A DNA stretch of 64,000 bases from Aurantiochytrium sp. KH105 (lineage: Eukaryota; Sar; Bigyra; Thraustochytrida; Thraustochytriidae), in NCBI GenBank assembly GCA_003116975.1, contig BGKB01000232.1, positions 1 to 64,000 of the forward strand, written 5' to 3'. Below the pieces are notes generated by a model. The model saw only the letters and a program-made list of their open reading frames with translations, was not told the origin of the DNA and did not search any database. Of the stretch, positions 50,053-61,200 are shown one piece after another. How positions within the stretch are numbered: position 1 is the stretch's first letter; every line of letters begins with the position of its first letter. Both the position numbers and the translations under genes were made by a program.

Positions 50053-50412
50053 TTCTCAAAAGAATGACAATTTCGAAACGTACCCTGCGAATGATCAAAA
50101 CGTGGTGAAAAGAAAAAAATAAATGCGTGTGCAATGCGAGCAATTTTTTTTCTCTCCTTCATGCAAGCTTTCACATGTGTAACAAAGCATTTTCCGATGA
50201 TTTCAAACCCCGAAAGTGACTGATGTGAAGAAGAAGAGATGACATTGAAAAGATAACTTTGACGTCTTTGATGCACGCGTGAACGTCGCACTTCGGTGTA
50301 GATACGCTCAGACATTCGTGTCCTGCATCGATGGATATTCCATTGCGATTGCTTCACGTGCGAGCTGAATTGTGCGATCCTAGCAGACATTCGTTTTGAT
50401 TTGCCTCACTAT
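50053..50412. other. Convergent 3' region between TTL-like and MFS genes
   Basis: A/T-richer than the coding flanks and without a supported gene. Confidence 0.55.
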
Positions 50413-51798
50413 CTATGTTGCTACAAGGGACTTTTCCTCAATGTCAGCCGTTTCTTGCGGCGAACCACTATCGTTGCTCTGGTCTTCGTTCGCATCGTCA
50501 TTCTCAACGTCATTGCTATTGCTACTATTTGTTTGCGGAAGGTACGGATGCGCGGCACAGACGAGAATAAGGGAAACTACAGCCGCCCCGATGCCGAGAA
50601 GACTTGTGGAAAGGATTTCACCATTTTTCCACAGACTCTCGGCAATAAAAGCGCCAATCGCCCGGCCGAGGAAATGGCATTGAAAGTTGATGCCCAGCAT
50701 GGTCGTTCGCAGATGCTGAGGAACAAATTTTTCCGCGAGGGCAATCTGCGCCACAATAAAAGTCTCACCAGGCAGGAAAAGGAGCGCGGCAAGGGCAATG
50801 CCTGCAGCCAGCGAATGGTCGGCGGCAAGGATGAACATGCCCACAAAAAAAGCAAAGAGGACGCTGGCAATTTTGGTGAGCCGCATGAGACCGACGCGAT
50901 CACCAATGAAGATGACGAGAAGGTCGCCAATCATTTCGGTCGCGCCAATTGCAAAGCTGGCGGCGCCCATTTTCTCCGCCTCAACATCGTAATATTCGTA
51001 CGCCCAATCTGCAAAGGCGAGAAACATGACATTGTGACCCGTGTTGAAGATAAGGCTGGACAGGTTGAAGAGAAGAGGTCCTGTCATGAAGAGGCAGGTC
51101 CAGTACGTAGACTTGCGCAGCGAAGAGAGACCGCGAAAGATAGACCCGCGCGACGTGCCCTTTGTTTGGTCATCGTCACCGTGAAGGGGGGAGGCAGCGG
51201 CAGCAGGAGCGTTATGTTCAGTGCGCACGGTGTGAGCAAAGCGCGCGTCCTTGGGATACTTGCGGTAAACCTCGATGCAAAGGGGCGCAATAAGTGCGCT
51301 GAGAATGCCAAACATGGGTCGCCAGCCAGTGTGCTCGTACACAACCGTGAGAATGGGCACGAGGACGAGAATGGAAAATCCCCACCCCATCTCGGTAATA
51401 CCGGTGACAAAACCGATTGCCGAGTCGTCGGTCTGCTCGACGAGCGATGACTGCGACACGGTGAGGAAGAGCGTGCCGAAGAGACTCACGAGGACGCGAG
51501 CGCAGACAATGAGGGCCAGGGACGACGGAGCAAGGATCATGAGGCTCCCGGCAAGGAAGACATACCATGCTGAGATTGCCACGACGCGGTTGCCAACGCG
51601 GTCGCCCATTGCGGCGATCAGACCGGCAGGAATGGCCGCCACCTCTCCCGCCGCGAGCACATAGCCCATCTCCTCGCGGGTGAGCCCCCAATCATCACCG
51701 AGATAGTTGACCAAGGGGTAGACCACGCGCACCGACGTGTACACGAGGAGCTTTTCGAGCAGCGTCACGAGCACGAACCTCGACAACATCTTGCGCAT
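50413..51798 (-). CDS. Major facilitator superfamily transporter
   Basis: From ATG 51798 (MRKMLSRFVLV) the protein is 461 residues with about twelve predicted helices in two halves, separated by a cytosolic loop rich in Asp and Ser (about 205-230). The first half carries GDRVGNRVVAISAWYVF, the MFS loop 2-3 signature in degenerate form, and the second repeats it as GDRVGLMRLTKIASVLFAFF. Helix LLFLPGETFIVAQIALAEKFVPQHLRTTMLGI resembles sugar/drug-type MFS carriers. The C-terminal tail is Asn/Asp/Ser-rich. The substrate cannot be told. An out-of-frame ATG at 51818 could form a short upstream reading frame. Confidence 0.87.
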   Translation of the reverse strand: MRKMLSRFVLVTLLEKLLVYTSVRVVYPLVNYLGDDWGLTREEMGYVLAAGEVAAIPAGLIAAMGDRVGNRVVAISAWYVFLAGSLMILAPSSLALIVCARVLVSLFGTLFLTVSQSSLVEQTDDSAIGFVTGITEMGWGFSILVLVPILTVVYEHTGWRPMFGILSALIAPLCIEVYRKYPKDARFAHTVRTEHNAPAAAASPLHGDDDQTKGTSRGSIFRGLSSLRKSTYWTCLFMTGPLLFNLSSLIFNTGHNVMFLAFADWAYEYYDVEAEKMGAASFAIGATEMIGDLLVIFIGDRVGLMRLTKIASVLFAFFVGMFILAADHSLAAGIALAALLFLPGETFIVAQIALAEKFVPQHLRTTMLGINFQCHFLGRAIGAFIAESLWKNGEILSTSLLGIGAAVVSLILVCAAHPYLPQTNSSNSNDVENDDANEDQSNDSGSPQETADIEEKSLVAT

Positions 51799-52531
51799 TT
51801 CCCCTCCCGTGTGCACATGCAGGCCAGACCTCGAGGGCTGTTGTTTGCGTCGGGTCGCCCGCGTCCGCTTCGAGGCAGGCTGCTCTTCTCCGCCACCCGG
51901 TTGTCTTGTCTTGACTTGACTTGACTCGACTTGGACTTGTCGACGATGCGAATTTGCTCACCAGTCTCGCGCCGCGGCGACTGACAGGCAGGCCACAGGC
52001 CCTGCGGCTCAATGGCCGACGGCACGCGGCGGCGGCGTATGCAACGGTGGCGCGTTCCGGGCGCTTTCCTTGTCTGCTTTCATGCGCGTGCTCCGCTCGG
52101 CTCGGGAAGCCCGATCGGTCTCCGAGACTAGAGTTCTCACCTGCCTTCGTGGTGTTGTGCTATTTATGCTATGCTATACCTACGCCCTACAGTCTGTCAG
52201 TACAAAGTGGAAGTGTCAGCGGTCGCCAAGCACCAGTCGGGAAACAAGATTAGCTACAGCCACCATGACCACAGTCAGCTGCAGTGCAGCTGGCTATTGC
52301 TGCAGCAGAAGAAGGCCTAGGTCGTACTTCTTTCGTTCGTTCGTTCGTTCGCTCGCTCATACTTTCTTTCTTGTTCTTCTTCTTGTCCGCTCAAACGCAA
52401 GCAAGAGCATGGCGAGAAGATGCAACAGATAGTCCATCATGGCGTGACAGAGGCAAGAAAAGACACTCCACCTCGATTGCCCGTATACATTGTGTTATAC
52501 ATTACAGAAAATAAAAAGCAGGTAGTTGCGA
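51799..52531. other. Intergenic region upstream of the MFS gene
   Basis: It contains a CTTGA/CTCGA run (51904-51935) and a mixed TTCG/CTCG run (52333-52359), whose GAGC/GAAC strand is the MFS coding strand. No gene is seen. Confidence 0.5.
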
Positions 52532-53197
52532 CTAGCTCATGGCAAAAGGGTTGGCAATTTGTCGTCGCAGCTGCGAATGTGATGGTGCGCTTGCGCTGGT
52601 ATGCTGACGCTGATGGTTGCGTGGCCGGGCAAAGCGCTCCGTGGGGGAAATGCGCTCGCGCAATAATTCTTGTACACGCTTGGGTTTAGGCATGGACTCA
52701 TCCGTACTGTGGCGACCCGCGTCCCGAGCGGGCTGACCTAGGCAGTAGGATTGGTGTTGATGTTGATGTTGGTGCTGATGCGACTGATGCGGCTCGTGTG
52801 GGCCACTGCGCTGACAGTACTGCATACTTTGATTTGGCGGCGACAGAGGAAATTGCCGGTGCTGTGTTTGCCTTGCTGCCTGTTCTATTTGTTGGCACCT
52901 CCTGGTTCCGACTTGCGACATGGACATCGGAATGGGGGTCCGAAAGTGCATCTGATGGTGGTGTTGGGCAAGCAGCTGCTGCATGTCGGCGATGGCTTCT
53001 CTGCGGAAGCGTTTTGCTGAGAACTGCCACGGCTGCAGCAGCATGTCACCAAGCTGCGACCTCTGCCGCTTCACTGCAAGTTGCTGCAGCTGCAGCTGCT
53101 GCCCCTGGTCGGTATACGAGTGTCCGTGTCCGTGAGGTCCGGCGCCGACGTCTGGCCCGCAGCCTTGCGCCGCGCTCAACATCATGAGCTCGCCCAT
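52532..53197 (-). CDS. Uncharacterised Gln/His-rich protein
   Basis: A 221-residue frame from ATG 53197 (GGGCCCATGGGCG context, MGELMMLSAAQ). It is rich in Gln and His (QLQLQQLAVKRQRSQ, HQSHQHQHQHQHQ), with two less repetitive basic stretches, FSAKRFRREAIADMQQLLAQ and KPKRVQELLRERISPTERFARPRN. No known domain is recognised; the composition suggests an intrinsically disordered nuclear or RNA-binding protein. The reading frame continues upstream without stop but only as low-complexity sequence. The non-repetitive basic motifs favour a real gene, but a compositional open frame is not excluded. Confidence 0.45.
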   Translation of the reverse strand: MGELMMLSAAQGCGPDVGAGPHGHGHSYTDQGQQLQLQQLAVKRQRSQLGDMLLQPWQFSAKRFRREAIADMQQLLAQHHHQMHFRTPIPMSMSQVGTRRCQQIEQAARQTQHRQFPLSPPNQSMQYCQRSGPHEPHQSHQHQHQHQHQSYCLGQPARDAGRHSTDESMPKPKRVQELLRERISPTERFARPRNHQRQHTSASAPSHSQLRRQIANPFAMS

Positions 53198-55432
53198 GGG
53201 CCCTAAACCTGCACAACGTCTGCCGCTCGCTGCACGTGCGCACGCGTGCACGCCAAGGCCACGCAAGCCTGTCTGTCCTCTGCTCCTGTGCAGGCTGGGA
53301 CACTCGGTCGGGTGCGTGCGTGCACCGCCTCGCCAGGCCCTCGCCTCCTCGACAAAGCGAGCCTCCACTTCGCGAGACAGGCCTTGCCCGATCGCGAGCC
53401 TCTTCTCTCCTCTCCTCGCGCGCTGCGTCGCGCCGAAGCTCGCTCGCTCGCGCCCTGGGCTTCTCGCTTGCTCGCTTGCTTGCTTTTCTCCTCGTCGGGC
53501 TGGGGCAGTGGTTACTCCCTCCCCCCTTGATCAGGCCCGCCCTCCGGGTCTCGCCGCCTTCCCAGGCCTCGCCGCGCGCCGTGCGCAGCGTCTCCCGGCC
53601 GGCCTCCGCCGCTGCCTCGCTCTCGCGCTTGGCTCGCGCCGGGACGCCCCGCGGGCTCGCTCTGGGCGCGTCGGGGCGGCGCGCGGAGTCGGGCTCGAAG
53701 GAGTTTTGCGGCGCCTCGAGGCCGCGCTGGGGCGGCAAAAACTGCCGCGCTCCCCGCGTTCCCGCCGGCCGTTCTCTCGCGCGGCGTTCGTTCTCTCTGA
53801 TTGACGCGGCCCTGCCGCGTTCTCTTTACTCGCGATCGTTCTTTTTTTTCCCCCTTTTTTTTTTTCCATTTTGGCCAAGCGCGAGGCTCGGTTTCTGCAC
53901 GCGCGGGGACGCGGCTGGGGCCCCCAGCGCCCGCCGCGCCGAGCCCGAGCCCGAGCGCGGGCCCCGGGAGGGGCGGGGCGGGGCGCAGGGGAGGGGAAGC
54001 CGCGGTCGCGTGCGCGCGGCCAGGCGCCGAGAAGAAGAAGAGTCCCCGCCGGCGGCGGCGTCGGCGCTTCGCGTGCGCGGGACTCGAAAGGTCCTCTCTG
54101 CCAGGAGGGACGATTTTTTCTTCTTGTACTTGTTCTTGTTCTTCTTCTTCTACAACAACAACAACAACAATAACAATAACAACAGAGATCAGTTTAGCTT
54201 GACTTGACTGGCCGCTGAGGGTCGGCCATCGTAAAAGGGCGTAAATAGATTGATGTGAGTGAGTGAGCCAGCAGCCAAGCAGCTAGCTAGAAAGAAGAAC
54301 ATGTTGCACGACTCGAAAGGACTGGGGAAAAAAGTGGGACGACCTACCCTGCCTGCCTGCAGTATGCAGCTGCTGCTTTTCACCCACCCGTCGACTTTCT
54401 ACCCACCCTCCGTCCCTTGCAGAAAAAGAAAAGGAAAGACGTGCGTGGACCCAACCACACGTGCGCCCGTTGCCCCACCCCGGGTGGGTCACAGCGCTGA
54501 CCATGTTTCAGGAAGATGATCCGTCGACCAAAAAAGCCTTGCTTTCCGTATGCGTGATCGATGGGCTTCGGGCACCGAGCAGACTCGTACTGGGGGATGT
54601 CCCCCAGGGAAAGAAATTGCGCGGACAACTTGCTCGAAGAGCTGAGCTTCTACGATGAGCTGAGCTGAGCTGCATGCTCTGACCCGTTGCCGACCGCGAG
54701 TGAACCGCAGAACATCCTCGGGAAGACTCGTGGTGGGGCGGGGCGGAGCGGAGCGGGGCGGGGCGGGGCAGGTCGCTTCCCGGAAACGCGAACGGATGTG
54801 CAGATAAAGACGCGGGACGGATGTGCAGACGCGCTGCTACACTTCATGGAGCAAGAAAGGGCGAAAAATGAGACACGGGCTGAGTCCTTTTCTCGTTGAA
54901 GATGGCAGAAACTGTCCTTTTCATCAAATTTAATTGCTGCAACTGTAAAACACCGCGACAGCAAGCTTTCAGGATGGCAGCCAAGTTGCGTGCAAAGAAA
55001 AGCTGTCTTCGTTCGAAATACCGCCGAGAAACAGCGAATCTGTTCTCGTTCGTTCGAGTTACCGACACGAAAACGCTGATCTGTTCGCCGTGAAAAGCCC
55101 GCTCTCGCCACTCCAGCCAACCCCACCTCCCCTTTCCACCCTACCAAGTTGAATAAAAAAAACTTGAAGGGGAAGAAGCCTTCCAAGTAGCTCGAGGTTT
55201 GGCCTACTTCTCATTCGATGTTCATGTCGCACTCACACAATTCGCAGGACAAAATCTCTCTTTCGCTACATGCAAGAAGGGCGGGAAATCTTCTTTGTTA
55301 AAGAAGAGCGTGAGCGCAACTTCAAGCAAGACATTCGCCACAAGTAGGCCTACTGCTTTTGTTGTTGCTGTGGTGAAGGTGGTCGATGATAATATTGATG
55401 CTGCAAAATTCTGTTCTTATGGTGTCTTTCGC
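53198..55432. other. Low-complexity intergenic region
   Basis: About 2.2 kb of very GC-rich DNA, then an (AAC)n run (54147-54183) and A/T-richer sequence. Long apparent frames at 53236-54207 and 53046-53738 are Arg/Ala/Ser-rich artefacts. Confidence 0.55.
54113..54183. repeat. TTCTTG/TTC tract followed by AAC/AAT run
   Basis: A TTCTTGTTC-type tract is followed by about twelve AAC/AAT units in non-coding DNA. Confidence 0.85.
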
Positions 55433-58228
55433 CTAGATATTATCGTTCGCACACGCCTTGGGACTGTTCTCATAGTAGGAAACCTCAAGAGGGGTGAGGT
55501 ACTTTTCATCAATGCAGCTGGCCTCAATAATGTCGTCGACGGCATCAGTAAGGTTCTGGAAGGTGGCCGGCACCATTTGGATGGAAAGCGGCTGACCACC
55601 CGTCGGCGTCTCCTGCGTAAGACAGTACTTGAGAAAGTTCGTGTCGAAATTGTCCCCGATTTGGACATTAATGATGTACGACTGCGTATTGTTGACAAGC
55701 TTGGCCACTTGCCATTCCGTGCAGGCATGGTCCTCCGGGTCCTCCTTGTAGTTTTTGTCGCGATTCGAGTACGACCTGTAGTTGATGTCTCCACAATCCG
55801 TGCCCCAGCGCTGATTCGGGTTGCCATCTGTCATGAGAATGACGATGCGAATCACACCCTCGCTTGCGTCACGTGGACCCTCCGGAGCAGCAAGCCCCAT
55901 GGTGTACAAGGCACCCTGGAGGGCCAACGGAGTGTTCGTGTTTCCACCGTTGTCCATGGTGTCGGCAAAAGAGTACCACTCGTCGTTCACGTTGGTCGAC
56001 TGGTCCTCGTTGAAGTTGAAGGGTGTGCTGTCCGAACTTCCTTGGTAAGGGTTATTACCCAAGGGTTTGTTGCGCGTGAGACTGGCAGTCGGGCTGACAC
56101 CCTGGATCTTGGTGTTGTAACGCAGTCCGGCAAATCGCGTCGCGTCTTGCGAAAGCGTATAAGCATCGGTCAGCCGTTCAAGAAGCTCCTGAAGAACTGC
56201 AGCTCCTTCTTCAGCGATGGAATTGCTGTTGTCCATGACCCAGTGAATATCAAGCTTGCGATCCGGGCAACCATAGATTGGGGCTCCAGTCGGGGCCAAC
56301 GAAGTTGGGGCGGGCGTAAGCTCTTCAATCACATTGGGCTCCGGGGTAGGCTCAGGCGTTGGCTCCGGAGTGGGCTCGGGGGTAGGCTCTGGAGTGGGTT
56401 CCAGGGTAGGCTCTGGGGTTGGCTCAGGGGTAGGTTCCAGGGTGGGCTCTGGAGTGGGTTCCGGGGTAGGCTCTGGAGTGGGTTCCGGGGTGGGCTCAGG
56501 GGTGGGCTCAGGCGTCGGCTCAGGGGTAGGTTCCGGGGTGGGCTCAGGCGTCGGCTCTGGTGTGGGTTCCGGAGTGGGCTCAGGCGTCGGCTCAGGCGTC
56601 GGCTCTGGTGTGGGTTCCGGAGTGGGCTCAGGCGTCGGCTCTGGGGTAGGTTCCGGGGTGGGCTCCAGAGTAGGCTCTGGAGTCGGCTCCGGGGTCGGTT
56701 TAGGTGTCTCACTGCAGTCCTTCGTACCCGAGGTCCACTTGCTGCTTGTGGGCATAGTGTTGAACTTGCCGGGATTGCTGTAAAAGACGCAGTTGCGGTT
56801 ACCGGTCTTCTGCGCATCATGGAAAGACCATGCGACACAGTCATCGTCCTCGGAGCAGTTGTCACTGCAGTCCTCAGCGGTGGCGACTCCAGAAGTGTCG
56901 GTGTCGGCGGCGCCGGTCCACTTGCCGGATGCAAAGCAGACCGAGTCATCACTCGACTCGGGAGTAGGGGCATCCGTGGCGGCATCCGTAGGGGCATCCG
57001 TGGGAGCATCTGTAGGAATGTCGGAGCAATCTTCGTATCCAGAGGTCCACTTGCTGCTTGTGGGCATGGTGTTGAACTTGCCGGGGTTGCTGTAAAAGAC
57101 ACAGTTGCGGTTACCGGTCTTTTGCGCATCATGGAAAGACCACGCAACACAGTCATCATCCTCGAGACAGTTTGCTTGGCAGTCCTCTGCCGTGGCGACG
57201 CCCGACGTGTCGGTATCGGCGGCGCCGGTCCATTTGCCGGACGCGTAGCAGGAGGTGTCGACCTCTTCCGTGGTGGTCTCGGCCGTGGGCGCATCCGTAG
57301 GCGCATCCGTGGGCGAATCCGTGGGCGCATCCGTAGGAATATCGGAGCAATCTTCGTATCCAGAGGTCCACTTGCTGCTTGTGGGCATGGTGTTGAACTT
57401 GCCAGGGTTGCTATAAAAGACGCAGTTGCGGTTTCCGGTCTTTTGCGCATCATGAAAAGACCACGCAACACAGTCATCATCCTCGAGACAGTTTGCTTGG
57501 CAGTCCTCTGCCGTGGCGACGCCCGACGTGTCGGTATCGGCGGCGCCGGTCCATTTGCCGGACGCGTAGCAGGAGGTGTCGACCTCTTCCGTGGTGGTCT
57601 CAGCCGTGGGCGCATCTGTAGGCGCCGAAGTAGGCGCCGGGGTGTCGACCTCCGCCGGACAGTCGCGAGTACCCGAGGTCCACTTGCTGCTCGCAGGCAT
57701 GGAGTTGAACTTGTTGGGATCGCTGTAAAAGACGCAGTTGCGGTTGCCGGTCTTTTCGGCGTCGTGGAAGGACCATGCAGCACAATCGTCGTCGGCGAGA
57801 CAGTTTGTGTTGCAGTCATTGGCCGTGGCGACGCCCGAGGTCTCGGTGTCGGCTGCGCCGTTCCACTTTCCGGACTCGAAGCAGACGGAGTCGGTGGTGG
57901 TCTCGGTACAGGACATGTCCTTGGAGCTCCACTTTTTGTTGCTCTTTTGCTTGGTCTCCTTTTTCACCTTTTTGTAGGTGTAGCACTTCTTGTTCGAGCC
58001 GCAGTACGACCAGTACTTGCAGCCGGACATGGAGTCACAGAGGCTGTTGCATGCCGATTCGTCGCTGATGTCCTTGGTGTACGCTGACTCGCCCGAGACC
58101 TTGTTTCCCTTGTACTTGACGTCCTCGCTGACGCACGACGAGGAGGTTGCTCCGGCGCTGACGGCCAGGCACGCCACCACGAGTGCGAGGACCGCGCGGG
58201 GCATCTCGGCCTTGCGCATCATCATCAT
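55433..58228 (-). CDS. Secreted PAN/apple-repeat and von Willebrand A-domain protein
   Basis: The 931-residue protein has a signal peptide ([19 protein letters not shown], after MMMMRKAE). A first Cys-rich PAN-like domain spans about 31-108. Four near-identical PAN/apple modules follow, each with SGKW(T/N)GAADTxTSGVATAxDC, CVAWSFHDA and GNRNCVFYS, joined by Thr/Pro/Asp linkers. A PTPE repeat stalk of more than 25 units follows (about 505-640). The vWA domain starts [11 protein letters not shown] (DxSxS MIDAS), with the second MIDAS loop at NTPLALQ and the third Asp in LMTDGNPN. Each part is typical of adhesive extracellular proteins: PAN modules bind glycans or proteins, and vWA binds ligands through Mg2+. 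There is no C-terminal anchor. The near-identity of the PAN modules indicates recent duplication or homogenisation. Confidence 0.9.
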   Translation of the reverse strand: MMMMRKAEMPRAVLALVVACLAVSAGATSSSCVSEDVKYKGNKVSGESAYTKDISDESACNSLCDSMSGCKYWSYCGSNKKCYTYKKVKKETKQKSNKKWSSKDMSCTETTTDSVCFESGKWNGAADTETSGVATANDCNTNCLADDDCAAWSFHDAEKTGNRNCVFYSDPNKFNSMPASSKWTSGTRDCPAEVDTPAPTSAPTDAPTAETTTEEVDTSCYASGKWTGAADTDTSGVATAEDCQANCLEDDDCVAWSFHDAQKTGNRNCVFYSNPGKFNTMPTSSKWTSGYEDCSDIPTDAPTDSPTDAPTDAPTAETTTEEVDTSCYASGKWTGAADTDTSGVATAEDCQANCLEDDDCVAWSFHDAQKTGNRNCVFYSNPGKFNTMPTSSKWTSGYEDCSDIPTDAPTDAPTDAATDAPTPESSDDSVCFASGKWTGAADTDTSGVATAEDCSDNCSEDDDCVAWSFHDAQKTGNRNCVFYSNPGKFNTMPTSSKWTSGTKDCSETPKPTPEPTPEPTLEPTPEPTPEPTPEPTPEPTPEPTPEPTPEPTPEPTPEPTPEPTPEPTPEPTPEPTPEPTPEPTPEPTPEPTPEPTLEPTPEPTPEPTLEPTPEPTPEPTPEPTPEPTPEPNVIEELTPAPTSLAPTGAPIYGCPDRKLDIHWVMDNSNSIAEEGAAVLQELLERLTDAYTLSQDATRFAGLRYNTKIQGVSPTASLTRNKPLGNNPYQGSSDSTPFNFNEDQSTNVNDEWYSFADTMDNGGNTNTPLALQGALYTMGLAAPEGPRDASEGVIRIVILMTDGNPNQRWGTDCGDINYRSYSNRDKNYKEDPEDHACTEWQVAKLVNNTQSYIINVQIGDNFDTNFLKYCLTQETPTGGQPLSIQMVPATFQNLTDAVDDIIEASCIDEKYLTPLEVSYYENSPKACANDNI
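56334..56700 (-). repeat. Coding repeat of the PTPE stalk
   Basis: A degenerate 12-bp repeat (GGCTCAGGGGTA-like on the plus strand) encodes Pro-Thr-Pro-Glu units in the PAN/vWA protein. It also opens a spurious Gly/Val/Ser frame on the other strand. Confidence 0.9.
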
Positions 58229-61200
58229 TCTCCTTCTTTCCGAGCTCTTTGGGGTTCGCTCGCGAGTTGCGGTTTTGCTGACTGCTCATGTTTGCTCCAC
58301 GCGGTGGGTCTCGGTTTTCTGCTCCTGCCCCTGCATGTATGCATGTCAAGACGGCGAATCGATCGATCTGCTGTCGGTGCTGCGACAAAGAGTGGCTCGG
58401 CCCGGAGTCGGCGAGCCCGTCAAGGCCGAGGTCGACTCGAAGTGGAAGGTGCGGCATGCACTCCTACTACCAGTGGTGAGTGTATCGCTATACACAGACG
58501 CGTGGCACACGCTGCAATCTCCGCTACCGCAAGCCTGGACGCGGTCCCGCGCGAGCGAGCGAGCGAGCGAGCGAGCGAACGAACGAACTCGGCGCTGCGC
58601 GTCGTGACGGCGTGACGAGTCCGCTGCCGGCAGCTGCAGCGCCGCTGCGAGACGCTCGCTCACGGCGCCCGCCGCGCCCGCGATGCGACCGACAGATAAA
58701 CAGATCCCGAGAAGCATGAAAGTCCGGCTCTCGCGTGCGGCCGCACCGTGACGAGGAGATTGATTTCATCCCGACCACATCCGAGTCGAGGACGGGGACG
58801 CGGAAAGCAGCGCGTGTACTTGATATATGTATGATAGCAGAGCAGCGCATGCAAGGCTGCGCATTCGAGTGCGCACGTGCCGCCGCCGCGCGCGAAAAAC
58901 TCGGCTTTCAGAAGCGGGCTCGGACGCGGCTAGTCGCCGTCCGAGGCGAGGCGAAGCGAAGCGGAGCGCGGCGAGGGGAGAGGCGCGTTCCTCCGCTCGG
59001 CGACCCGAGTCCGTGCAGCGGCGGTGCGGCGGCTTTGGTTCGGGTGGCCGGCCGGCCACTGGATCCCGGCCGGCCCCACAAAAGTCACCGGGCCTGCAGT
59101 GCAGAGTCTGTTACTGTTAGCTAGTGGGAGGGAGGGGGGGACGAGACGTCACTTGCGGTGCGGGATGAAGTGAACGCGAACGCGAACCCTCCGCCGCGGC
59201 CGAGGCGAAGACGCGGGAGCGCTCGGTCCCGGCGTCACGGCGACTTCGAGCAGGGCGCGGCGGGCGGACGCGGACACGCGGCGCGGTGCTTTGGTTTGCT
59301 TTGCTTTGCTTTGCTTGGCTTTGCTTTGCTTGGCTTTGCTTTGTGTTCGTCGTGTTCACGCACTCCATCAGGGCTGGGTCACCCACCCACGATGCCCAGC
59401 TGCAGCTGGCAGTGGCTTTGTCGACAAAGCCATCGATCGCTCCCTGCAGAGCACCAGCGAGACGACGCCTGGCTGCTGCGCGGCGACGACTCGCGACCCG
59501 AGGCGGCAGCCCTCTCCCTCCTCCGCCGCTGCGCCAGCCCGGAGGACGCGACGGAGCGATCGCCGCCGCTGCCGCTACCGCAGCGCGATGCCGCGCCCTG
59601 CTCCGAACCCGGGGTGCCTCGTTGCGCTGCTGCCGCTGCAGCTGCAGCTGCAGCTGCAGCTAGCTAGCAGCCCGCTCCAAGCCAGGGTCGCCTCCGCGCC
59701 AGGCCCGGTCGAAGCCGCGGCGTGGCGGGTGTTCCGGGTCCGTCGTTGCGGGCCGTTCAGGCGCGCTGCTTCTGGTTCGAGGGGAGCAGCTCGAAGAGCC
59801 GTCGTCTCCGCGAGCGCCATGGAGGCAACGCAAGCGTGGTGGCCGCACCGCCCGTGCAGCTTGGCTGGGCGGGGCGGGGCTAGGCTGGGCGGCAGGCAAC
59901 TTGACGCGACGGAGCGCAGCCGCCGCAGCAAGAAAGAAAAACATGAAGTCTTCAACCAATGCGAGATCGTGCGAGTGTGAAGTTATTGCTCGAGGCGCGG
60001 CGTGTATACGTAGTAGGCCTAGGATAACAAGTCAGTGCAAGCACGCGACGTAGTCTCCATGTATAGCATACTAGAAGGTGCGAGTTAGAAAGAAGGCGAG
60101 GAAACAAGAAGAGGAAGCGAGCGCGCGCCGACTCGAGACTGACGCCGAGAACGAGCAGCAGCAGCTCGAGCGTTGTTGCGGGAAGAGCCACTTCGGCAGC
60201 GGCAGCGGTTGAATAGCGTGATAATCGCTTCTGAAACGAGACGGCGAGACAGACGTCGAGTGGCTGTGGCTGTGGCAGAGGCAGTGGCAGCCGCATTCGC
60301 GTTCGCATCTGCATGTCGTTGTCGTGGTCGCGTGCAGGTTTGTCTACGAAGCAAGTCTAGCACTGCGAATCCGGGCTCCGGGATGGGTGGGCCAGTAACG
60401 CGCCTCGGCCGTCCACCACCCACTGTGGCAACATTGGGGGCCGCCTTTTCTTCCAGCGCGCAAACCAGGCCTGTCGCCGCAAATCGATCCGATCCAGCCT
60501 GCAGCCGCGACGTGGCCCAAGCAAAAACCTCCTCCTCTAGAGTAGAGCAGCAGCAGCAGAGCAGAGCAGAGATTAGATCCAAGCCCAAACTACCGAGGAG
60601 ATCCGGGCTAGAAAGATGCACTGATCAGCGGCCCGCCATCTTTGGTTTTTCAGGTATATCCATCCATCATCTTCAGCAGTTTTCGACCCCTCCCAATCAC
60701 GCCCGCCGGCCACTGCCAGCAGCAGCAGCAGCAGCAGCAGGGTGTGGAAGACAACATGAAGATGACTCGTTCTCCCAGAACCGCTCACGGACCGGAATCT
60801 CGAGTGGGTGAGGAAGCGCTTTGGCAATTTGGGTCATGACAAGATTGGATAGCGGCCGGCTTCATCGATGCTGATCACGCGCCACCATTGTTTTAGGCCT
60901 CACCTGCGACGCCGATCGGTGGTGATCGGTGGCGATGATGATGTCTAATGATGCGAATCCGGAGCCGAATGCAAGCAGTACTGGCAAAGGTGTTGTGCTG
61001 AAGCTAATGGTGAGTCGGTGTCGCGCACCACTGCAGAAAAATAGAAGTGCAGGCCTGCACGCCCACGGATGACAAGAATCATTTCCAGCTGTAGACGCTC
61101 CCCCTTTTTCACACACAGTCGCTGCCGTGGCGCCTGGACATGATAATGATAAATGCCGGTTGCGGCAAATTGAAGTGGATCACGACAAAAAGATCCAAAG

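Noticed and set aside
53236-54207. Plus-strand frame of 323 codons
   Set aside because: Arg/Ala/Ser/Phe-rich low complexity across GC-rich and homopurine/pyrimidine tracts; no domain or credible start.
55199-58087. Plus-strand open frame of 962 codons
   Set aside because: It is antisense to the PAN/vWA gene. Its Gly/Arg/Leu-rich repeats are the complement of the PTPE and PAN coding repeats, and it has no independent domain.
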